The translations under genes were made by a program, and so were the position numbers. The notes under the pieces were generated by a model, which ran no database searches, had not been told where the DNA came from, and saw only the letters and a program-made list of their open reading frames with translations. Of a DNA stretch of 64,000 nucleotides, positions 1 through 6,102 are shown one piece after another. The stretch covers positions 6,882,001-6,946,000 of the forward strand of contig NZ_JACHNE010000001.1 of assembly GCF_014205255.1 (NCBI RefSeq), given 5' to 3'. Within the stretch, counting starts at the first letter, position 1; every line of letters begins with the position of its first letter. Source of the stretch: Streptomyces caelestis. GTDB taxonomy: Bacteria; Actinomycetota; Actinomycetes; Streptomycetales; Streptomycetaceae.

Positions 1-509
1 ACGTTGGCCCGGCGGGCGGCCAGCGCGTCGTCGGTCGAGTCCGCGTTGGTGTGGACGTTGTACAGGTCGACGAAGACGCCCTCCGCGAGCCTCACCCGTG
101 CCAGTGAAAAGCCCTTGGGAGTGAGGCAGTTGGTGCCGGTGCAGTCCTTCCACTTCACCCGCTGGAAGTCCTCGAGGGGATGGTCCGAGAGGGTGTTGAG
201 CCCGTCACCGAAGGCCGCGCCCCCACTGGTCGCCGTGCGGTACGGGTGCTTGTCGTTGGCGTACAGCGAGGCGTGGTAGTTGAAGTCCTCCTGCACGTTC
301 ACGATGTCGTACGGCCCGAGCCGCTGCCCGATCAGTGGGGTGTTGGTCTCGGGGTCGCTGTCGCCGAGCCCGAGGGGGAGGCCCGCGATGTTGTACGTCA
401 GCACGTTGAAGGAGCCGGAGTCCGCGGCGGCGGCGTGCGTCGCCGAGGTCACGGTCAGTCCGGTGAGGGTCAGAGCGGCGGCGGTGAGGGTGCCGAGGAG
501 TCGTCTCAT
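1..509 (-). CDS. Secreted endonuclease/exonuclease/phosphatase-fold protein (5' part only)
   Basis: About 169 N-terminal residues are present; the gene runs off the left edge. It starts with an ATG at 509 (MRRLLGTL) followed by a hydrophobic stretch and an AxA-type cleavage region (THAAAA), so it should be exported. The mature part begins FNVLTYNIAGLP, contains NVQED and ends with DLYNVHTNAD. These are the early metal-binding and catalytic motifs of the endonuclease/exonuclease/phosphatase superfamily, which includes sphingomyelinase-like phosphodiesterases and secreted nucleases. The substrate cannot be told from this half. The downstream catalytic Asp/His motifs lie outside the window. About 120 bp of non-coding DNA separates it from the sigma-factor remnant. 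Confidence 0.8.
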   Translation of the reverse strand, partial: MRRLLGTLTAAALTLTGLTVTSATHAAAADSGSFNVLTYNIAGLPLGLGDSDPETNTPLIGQRLGPYDIVNVQEDFNYHASLYANDKHPYRTATSGGAAFGDGLNTLSDHPLEDFQRVKWKDCTGTNCLTPKGFSLARVRLAEGVFVDLYNVHTNADSTDDALAARRAN

Positions 510-632
510 GGTGGGGGTGTCTCCGGTCGGGGAGGCGGAGCGGGACATGAACGATGTTCAGGTTCGACGTCAACTCGGTTGATGCGCAAGGGACACGGGG
601 GAAACAGTGGGAGATGAAACGGCGGACCGGGG

Positions 633-776
633 CTACGGCAACGCCCACGGCCGCAGCTTCTCCGGGTTGCGGACCGCCCAGATCCGGGTGACGCGGCCGT
701 CGGAGAAGTCGAACGAGGCCACGGTCATGACGACGCCGGCCCGCTGGGCCACGAGGCCCGGCACACCGTTGACCGA
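633..776 (-). pseudogene. C-terminal remnant of an ECF (SigJ-type) sigma factor
   Basis: The last roughly 46 codons before the TAG at 633-635 read VNGVPGLVAQRAGVVMTV and then FSDGRVTRIWAVRNPEKLR. This matches the SnoaL-like C-terminal tail of SigJ-type ECF sigma factors, where the VNG-PG and NPEKL motifs are very constant. Upstream of about 776 (reading leftward into the gene) the similarity stops and the frame runs into sequence that makes better sense on the other strand. Sigma regions 2 and 4 are absent, so this cannot be a working sigma factor. I read it as a deletion scar. An alternative is an unrecognised short SnoaL-like protein, but no start codon with a ribosome site is visible. Confidence 0.6.
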
Positions 777-782
777 CCGCTC

Positions 783-1080
783 CAGACCATCTTCCTTCAG
801 GCGGTCTCCGCCGGACTGCTGATGACCTCGTCCCACGGAGAGGTGCTGCACGATGTCGGAGCCCGTGTGATGTACGGGGCGACGATGCTGTACGTGCTCG
901 CGGCGGTACTGGCGTGGAAGCCGGGCGGCGGCTCGCCCCGGCCTGTCCGGCACGCGTCGGGTTTCCTCGTGCTCGCCTCGGTCCAGGTCGTACTCGGCAT
1001 CGCGCACGTGCCATCGGTCCATTTCCCCCTCGGTGTCCTGATGTTCGGTCTGAGCGTGCTGGCACTGGCCCGGCGCCGAG
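783..1080 (+). pseudogene. Truncated small membrane protein
   Basis: In frame with the ATG at 822, the reading starts around 783 as QTIFLQAVSAGLLMTSS and continues through MYGATMLYVLAAVLAW and HASGFLVLASVQVVLGIAHV to LMFGLSVLALARRR. That gives about four hydrophobic segments spaced as in a small integral membrane protein. There is no start codon before the first segment, since the frame meets the sigma remnant, and no stop after ARRR. The frame instead runs on into the antisense of the next gene. Both ends therefore look cut. The protein family is not recognised. Confidence 0.45.
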
Positions 1081-1091
1081 GTCCGAGTGAC

Positions 1092-1859
1092 TCATGTGTG
1101 ACGCAGCAGCTCCAGATCCGTCCCCCAGGAGTCGAGGACCCGGTCGTGGCCGGCTCGCCGTGCCGTCTCCTCGATGTCGGTGAAGAGGCTGCGCTGGGTG
1201 GGCGGGTCGCCGTCGGCCAGGATGCGACGCAGGACCGGCAGGAGCCGGCTCGCGTCCCAGCGGGGCTCGCCCAGCGGCTGCCGTTCCAGCTCCCACTGGA
1301 GGTACTTGTTGTAGGGCCGGACCCGGCGGTGCAGGGCGAAGAGCGACTCCAGGGCATAGGGGACGGCCTCGGCGGCGTCCAGGTGGCCCATGGCGGGGCG
1401 GCCGTCGCGGTAGCTCTTCAGGGAGCGGTAGGTCTGGTTGACGTACGCGTCGAGCCAGCCGTCGGCGGCGGCCCGGGCCTCGGTGGCGCCCAGCGTCCGC
1501 TTCTCGTCGAGGATCCGGGCGATGGCCCCGTCGAGCCGGTCGAGCAGTACCTCGGCGTGGACGTAGGAGTAGCGCGCGAAGCTGTCGGGGCGGCCCGGCA
1601 TGCCCCGGGTGCGGAACTCCGACAGCGGGAGGACCACGAGGTCCAGGTGGGCGGAACGGAACCAGTCCAGCTCGGCGATCGGCGAGGCCTGCCGGTCGCT
1701 CAGGATCACGTGCAGGTCGTAGTCGGAGTGGACCGTCGGCATGCCCTCGTGGACCTGGGAACCGCTGAGGACCAGTCCGACGACGCCGGGATCGGCGGCC
1801 GCCCGCGCGGTGAACGCGGTCAGGGTGTCGTCAGGGGTGTCGCCCAAGGTGATGCGCAT
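1092..1859 (-). CDS. Nucleotidyltransferase-fold protein, 255 aa
   Basis: The N-terminal third carries the signature of the minimal nucleotidyltransferase (pol-beta-like) fold: LVLSGSQVHEG at about residues 30-39, then SDYDLHVI with the metal-binding Asp pair at D46 and D48. The C-terminal half is alpha-helical (RSLKSYRDGRP, YNKYLQWELERQ), as in stand-alone aminoglycoside-adenylyltransferase-like proteins. It could modify a small molecule or protein with a nucleotide, but the substrate cannot be inferred. The ATG at 1859 is preceded by AGGGAG at suitable spacing. It is divergent from the MFS exporter gene across a 229-bp gap, which could link the two, possibly in resistance. That link is inference only. 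Confidence 0.7.
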   Translation of the reverse strand: MRITLGDTPDDTLTAFTARAAADPGVVGLVLSGSQVHEGMPTVHSDYDLHVILSDRQASPIAELDWFRSAHLDLVVLPLSEFRTRGMPGRPDSFARYSYVHAEVLLDRLDGAIARILDEKRTLGATEARAAADGWLDAYVNQTYRSLKSYRDGRPAMGHLDAAEAVPYALESLFALHRRVRPYNKYLQWELERQPLGEPRWDASRLLPVLRRILADGDPPTQRSLFTDIEETARRAGHDRVLDSWGTDLELLRHT

Positions 1860-2088
1860 GGTGATCTCTCCCTGCGGAACATCAGGGGTACGGGTCGGGT
1901 TCGCGTCTGCGGTGTCCGGGACACCGCGGGAGGGATCAGCTCACGGTGCGGACGTTACTCCGTCCGCACCGCCCACCCGTACCGATTTACGCCCACGCCC
2001 GCAGCGGCCCGCCCGCGACGGCCGTGCCGATCGGAAGCCATAAGGTGGCCGGGGAGTCAGGGAGCGGGGGCACGGGGGAGGCGACGGT

Positions 2089-3441
2089 ATGACGTACGGG
2101 GCGGCGCGGCGCGAGGACGCCGCCGACGAGGGCTTACCCGGCGCCCGTCCCCTGTGGCGGCAGCGGGACTTCGGCATCTTCTGGGCCGCGCAGACCCTCT
2201 CCGTGCTGGGCGACTCCTTCGCGCTGATCGCCCTGCCCCTGCTGGTGCTGGAGGCCACGGGTTCGGTCGCGCGCATGGGTCTGCTGACGGCGGTGGGCGG
2301 GGCGGCCTCGGTCGTGGCGGCGGTGTTCGCCGGGGCCGTGGTGGACCGGGTGGACCGGCGCCGGCTGCTCATCGCCTGCGACCTGGTGCGCATGGGGCTG
2401 TACGGGGTGGTCCCGCTGGTGTGGCTGTTCGGCCCGCAGATCTGGCTGCTGTACGTGGTGCTGCCGCTGTGCGAGGCCGTGGGCATGCTGTTCGCGGTCG
2501 GCTACGTCACGGTCGTACGGGGCCTGGTCGGCACCGGGCAACTCACGGAAGCCAACGGCCGGTTGAACGCGACGGCCGCCGCCGCGGGCGTCCTCGGGCC
2601 GCTGTGCGCGGGAGTGGTCGCCGCCTGGTCCGGCCCGGCCGCGGCGGTCGGTGTGGACGCGGCCAGCTTCGGGGTGTCGGCCGCCTGCCTGTGTTTCGTA
2701 CGGTTCCGCGGGCGCGCACCGGACGAGGGGCCGGGGCAGCACAAGGGTGAGCGCACCGGCCTGTGGCAGGACCTGCGCACCGGCGTCGCCTTTCTCCACG
2801 GCCACCCCGTGCTGCGCTCGCTCACCGCCCTGCTGTTCGTCTTCAGCTTCCTCACGCTCGGCCTGAACGACCTGGTCATCTACCACCTCAAACACGACCT
2901 CGGCCACGACGACGGCACGGTCGGCACCGTCATGGCGGTCGGCGCGCTCGGCACCATCACCGGTGCCCTGCTCGTGGCCCGGTTGCGTCGCCGCCTCGGT
3001 TTCGGGCCGACGTGGACCGGCTCGGTCGCGGTGTGCGGGCTGGCCTTCGCGGGTCTCGGCTGGGCCCGTGACGTGCCGGCCGTCGCGGCCCTGAGCGCGG
3101 CGTTCCTCGCCTGCGCCGGCATGGCGGGCACCTGCTCGATGTCGCTGCGCCAGGAGGTCACCCCCGAGCACCTCCTGGGCCGCGTCACCTCCGCCTTCTG
3201 GACGCTTCAGTACGCGGCGGCACCGATCGGCGCGGCGGTCCTCACCTGGGCGGCGGAGGAACAGGGCACGACACCGGTCGCCCTGGCCGCCGGGACGACC
3301 TGCGTCCTGCTCGCCGTCACTGCCCTGTTCACCCCGATCCGCAGGGCCGGCCGGTCACCCGTTGACCCCGCTGTAGTGCCGCAGACTCCACCCCCACAGC
3401 AGCCGTGCCCCGAGGTACGCCAGCAGCCCGAGCAGCGGTGA
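2089..3441 (+). CDS. MFS transporter, 450 aa
   Basis: A roughly 12-helix major facilitator. The N-terminus FGIFWAAQTLSVLGDSFALI and the following LEATGSVARMGLLTA are characteristic of the MFS_3 (enterobactin-exporter-like/macrolide-efflux-like) group. The loop between helices 2 and 3 reads DRVDRRRLL, the conserved MFS loop. A ribosome site GGGGGAGG lies 7 nt before ATG 2089. Its 3' end overlaps the convergent permease gene by 87 bp, so the last about 29 residues (proline/glutamine-rich) are antisense to that permease. The exported substrate is unknown. Confidence 0.85.
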   Translation: MTYGAARREDAADEGLPGARPLWRQRDFGIFWAAQTLSVLGDSFALIALPLLVLEATGSVARMGLLTAVGGAASVVAAVFAGAVVDRVDRRRLLIACDLVRMGLYGVVPLVWLFGPQIWLLYVVLPLCEAVGMLFAVGYVTVVRGLVGTGQLTEANGRLNATAAAAGVLGPLCAGVVAAWSGPAAAVGVDAASFGVSAACLCFVRFRGRAPDEGPGQHKGERTGLWQDLRTGVAFLHGHPVLRSLTALLFVFSFLTLGLNDLVIYHLKHDLGHDDGTVGTVMAVGALGTITGALLVARLRRRLGFGPTWTGSVAVCGLAFAGLGWARDVPAVAALSAAFLACAGMAGTCSMSLRQEVTPEHLLGRVTSAFWTLQYAAAPIGAAVLTWAAEEQGTTPVALAAGTTCVLLAVTALFTPIRRAGRSPVDPAVVPQTPPPQQPCPEVRQQPEQR

Positions 3442-4161
3442 GGCCGCCGCCAGCCAGTACGGCACGCCGGTGGTGTGGCCGTGGCCGGTCAGGACCGCCG
3501 CCGGGAAGTAGGCGACGAACGCGAGCGGCAGCCCGTAGGTCAGGAGGCCGCCCACCGCCTTGGGAAGGACGTTCAGCGGGTAGCTGCCGAACGTGCCGAG
3601 GAGTTCCTCCAGCCAGCGGCCCCATTGGTCGGCGGCCGGGAAGCGCAGAGCAGCGCTGGCCACGACCGTGAACAGGGCCGCCTCCAGAAGCATGCCGCCG
3701 AGCACGGCCGCGATCAGATACGTGATGCGGCCCGCCGTCCAGTCCAGGTCGCTGCGGGACAGCGCCCCCACCATCAGACCGGCCGCGACCGTGAGGTCCC
3801 CGATGGCGTTGGTGGGGAAGAACGCCAGCTGCATCTGCCGGTGGACCGGCATCGGGCGCATCAGGTAGATGTCGACCCGGCCCTCCTGGATCTGCCGGCC
3901 GGCCCAGTGCATCCGCCCCAGGAACAGCACGAACAGACCGTGCGCCAGCATGCGGGTCGCCGGGATCAGCAGCACGTCCGAGCTGTCCCAGCCGCCCATC
4001 CCGGCGAACCGGGACAGCAGCACCGTGGCGAACACGATCACCGACACCTGCCAGATCGCCCCGATCGCGATCATCAGCAGGAACTCGGTGCGGTACTCCA
4101 TCTGCGCGCGGAAGTTGAGCGCAGTGACGCGCCAGATGATCCGCAGAGCCTTGACCGACAT
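3355..4161 (-). CDS. ABC-2 type exporter permease, 268 aa
   Basis: An integral membrane protein with about six hydrophobic segments, including LLMIAIGAIWQVSVIVFATVL, IAAVLGGMLLEAALFTVVAS and YWLAAASPLLGLLAYLGARL. It belongs to the DUF990-type ABC-2 permeases that occur as pairs with one ATPase. The segment HWAGRQIQEGRVDIYLMRP is typical of this family. It is the last gene of a three-gene operon, with only 1 nt between its ATG (4161) and the TGA of the preceding permease. Together the three make a heterodimeric-permease exporter of unknown substrate. Confidence 0.8.
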   Translation of the reverse strand: MSVKALRIIWRVTALNFRAQMEYRTEFLLMIAIGAIWQVSVIVFATVLLSRFAGMGGWDSSDVLLIPATRMLAHGLFVLFLGRMHWAGRQIQEGRVDIYLMRPMPVHRQMQLAFFPTNAIGDLTVAAGLMVGALSRSDLDWTAGRITYLIAAVLGGMLLEAALFTVVASAALRFPAADQWGRWLEELLGTFGSYPLNVLPKAVGGLLTYGLPLAFVAYFPAAVLTGHGHTTGVPYWLAAASPLLGLLAYLGARLLWGWSLRHYSGVNG

Positions 4162-4162
4162 C

Positions 4163-4966
4163 TCAGCCTCCCTGCGAGATCACGCGCCGGGCGGCCCGCC
4201 GCCACAGCAGCCGGGTGAACAACGCCAGTACCACGACCCACGCGGCCTGGACGCAGAGCTGGAAGGCCGCGTCGGACAGGGGGATCCGCCCCACGTACAG
4301 CGACAGCGGCACGCTCAGCGTGGCCTGGAAGGGCAGGAAGGCGCTCATCGTCACGAACCAGTCCGGGAAGAACCACAGCGGCGCGTACACCCCGGACAGC
4401 AGGTTCTGCGCGAACAGCAGGATGAGCATCGCGGCGGTGTTGCGGACCGTCCAGAAGCACAACTGGTCGAGCACCAGCATGACGTAGTAGAGGACCCACT
4501 GGCCCAGCAGCATGCTGAGCACGAACACCCCGGCCACCGCGGCCGAACGGGGCGGCTCGACGACGCCCGCGGCCAGGCAGATCACGTATCCCGTGAGCGC
4601 CCACGCGAGCCCGTACAGCTGCTCGCCTGCGGCCCGCAGGGCGTAGTAGCGCTGCGGCGGCAGCGGGCGCAGGTACCAGTAGACGATGGTGCCGAAGTGC
4701 ATGTGCTGGAGGACCGTGTCCCGGCCCGCGTACTGGTCCAGCTCCCGCAGCCGGGACGCCAGGACGGCCAGTACGGCGTAGGTCACCGCCTGGTCGCGGC
4801 TCAGGCCGGCGGTCGTGCCGGTCTGCGCGTACAGGCCGCGCCACAGCGACCAGACCAGCACCACCTGCACGGCGAGCCGCAGCGCGACGGCGGTCATCCG
4901 GGGCGGCGCGTTCAGCTCGCCGAGCGGGGTGACGCGGGCGGCGCGCCAGGCGTGCGGCACGGCCAC
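4163..4966 (-). CDS. ABC-2 type exporter permease, 267 aa
   Basis: This is the second permease of the pair, with multiple membrane segments such as QAVTYAVLAVLASRL, YALAWALTGYVICLAAGV-like helices and VFVLSMLLGQWVLYYVMLVL. The motif LDQYAGRDTVLQHMHFGT resembles the cytoplasmic coupling region seen in its partner. It starts at GTG 4966, 1 nt after the ATPase stop codon. The two permeases are divergent in sequence, so the transporter is likely a heterodimer. No substrate clue is visible in the neighbours. Confidence 0.8.
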   Translation of the reverse strand: MAVPHAWRAARVTPLGELNAPPRMTAVALRLAVQVVLVWSLWRGLYAQTGTTAGLSRDQAVTYAVLAVLASRLRELDQYAGRDTVLQHMHFGTIVYWYLRPLPPQRYYALRAAGEQLYGLAWALTGYVICLAAGVVEPPRSAAVAGVFVLSMLLGQWVLYYVMLVLDQLCFWTVRNTAAMLILLFAQNLLSGVYAPLWFFPDWFVTMSAFLPFQATLSVPLSLYVGRIPLSDAAFQLCVQAAWVVVLALFTRLLWRRAARRVISQGG

Positions 4967-4967
4967 G

Positions 4968-5972
4968 TCAGACCTCCCCGTCGTGCACGTACGCGGCCCG
5001 CATCACGTCTTCCAGGTCCGCCTCGTCCAGGGCGATGTCCGTCACCTCGAACCGCTCGATGACGGCCTTCAGCGCCTGGTGGACGGTGGGCGCGTCCGTC
5101 CCGTCGGGGCCGAAGACGACCTGCGCGCCGCTGTGCCGCAGCAGCGTGATGCCGGGCGGCGGTACGACCTCGGCGTGCGGGTCGGCGAGCGTGGCCCGCA
5201 CCTGCCAGGTCGAGCCGAACTTCCGGCGGATCTCGTCGAGGGTGCCGTCCAGGACCAGCCGGCCGTGGTTGACCAGCACCACCCGCTCGGCGAGCCGCTC
5301 GACCTCCGTCATGTCGTGCGTGGTCAGCAGGACCGTACGGCCACGCTGCTCCACCTGGTGGCGCAGGAACTCCCGCACCTGCTCCTTGACCACCACGTCC
5401 ATGCCGATCGTCGGCTCGTCCAGGAACACCACCGGCGGGTCGTGCAGCAGGGCGGCGGCCAGATCGCTGCGCACCCGCTGGCCGAGGGAGAGATGACGGA
5501 CCCGCGTGTCCCAGAACGACGACAGGTCCAGGATGTCGTCGAACTCCTTGAGCCGGGCGGCGTGTTCGGCCTTCGGCACCTCGTAGATGTCCCGCAGGAT
5601 CGCGAACGACTCGCGCACCGGAAGGTCCCACCACAGCTGCGTGCGCTGCCCGAACACCGCGCCGACGTTGCGGGCGTTGCGCTCGCGCTCCCGGTACGGC
5701 ACCACGCCCGCGACCCGGGCCTCGCCGGACGTGGGCGTGAGGATGCCGGTCAGCATCTTGATGGTGGTGGACTTGCCGGCGCCGTTCGGGCCGAGCAGGG
5801 CCAGGAGTTCGCCCGGGGCCACGTCGAAGGTGATGTCGGAGACGGCGTGCTTGGCCACCCGCTCGGGATTGACCAGTGACCGGACGGCGCCCAGGAAACC
5901 GGGGCGGCGGACGGTGGTGTGGAAGGTGCGGGACAGTCCGCGGACCTCGATGGAGACATTCAACCGACTCAC
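4968..5972 (-). CDS. ABC exporter ATP-binding protein, about 334 aa
   Basis: It carries Walker A (LLGPNGAGKSTTIKML), the signature LSLGQRVRSDLAAALL and Walker B followed by a switch (VVFLDEPTIGMD), then TTHDMTEVERLAERVVL with the H-loop. A roughly 90-residue C-terminal extension after the nucleotide-binding domain fits the daunorubicin-resistance/ABC-2 exporter class. The frame is open upstream to 6065, but the conserved protein starts near SRLNVSIEVRGL. The GTG at 5972 has AAGGA five bases ahead, so I place the start there. This leaves a leader of about 65 nt from the predicted promoter, containing a strong hairpin. It is the first gene of the exporter operon. Confidence 0.88.
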   Translation of the reverse strand: MSRLNVSIEVRGLSRTFHTTVRRPGFLGAVRSLVNPERVAKHAVSDITFDVAPGELLALLGPNGAGKSTTIKMLTGILTPTSGEARVAGVVPYRERERNARNVGAVFGQRTQLWWDLPVRESFAILRDIYEVPKAEHAARLKEFDDILDLSSFWDTRVRHLSLGQRVRSDLAAALLHDPPVVFLDEPTIGMDVVVKEQVREFLRHQVEQRGRTVLLTTHDMTEVERLAERVVLVNHGRLVLDGTLDEIRRKFGSTWQVRATLADPHAEVVPPPGITLLRHSGAQVVFGPDGTDAPTVHQALKAVIERFEVTDIALDEADLEDVMRAAYVHDGEV

Positions 5973-5996
5973 CAACTTCCTTGCGGTGAACGCAGT

Positions 5997-6031
5997 CGCG
6001 GCCGGTCGGCTTCGAGGGCCGACCGGCCGCG
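5997..6031 (-). promoter_or_regulatory. Perfect 14-bp leader hairpin ahead of the ABC exporter operon
   Basis: The arm CGCGGCCGGTCGGC (5997-6010) is followed by a 7-nt loop and the exact reverse complement GCCGACCGGCCGCG (6018-6031). It lies 25 nt upstream of the GTG start and downstream of a plausible promoter, so it should be transcribed in the 5' leader. It could act as an attenuator, an RNA-stability element or a protein-binding site. No U-run follows on the minus strand. Confidence 0.55.
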
Positions 6032-6043
6032 GATGACGTACCG

Positions 6044-6085
6044 ACCCTGTCGGAATGTCGATCAATGGGTCAATCGATTAATCGA
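6044..6085 (-). promoter_or_regulatory. Predicted promoter and palindrome of the ABC exporter operon
   Basis: On the minus strand TTGACC (6073-6068) is separated by 18 nt from CAGGGT (6049-6044), a reasonable streptomycete sigma-70-type promoter. Immediately upstream of the -35 sits the perfect palindrome TCGATTAATCGA (6074-6085) in a short AT-rich patch with further ATCGAT/ATCAAT repeats. This is a good candidate operator. No regulator gene is adjacent. Confidence 0.4.
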
Positions 6086-6102
6086 GTTCTTGCATCGATT
6101 TC

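Noticed and set aside
822..2750. A 642-codon plus-strand frame starting in the membrane-protein fragment
   Set aside because: Only the first about 85 codons look like protein. The rest is antisense of the nucleotidyltransferase gene and out of frame with the MFS gene.
4215..4487. A plus-strand frame opposite the ABC permease
   Set aside because: Antisense shadow inside a clear membrane protein gene.
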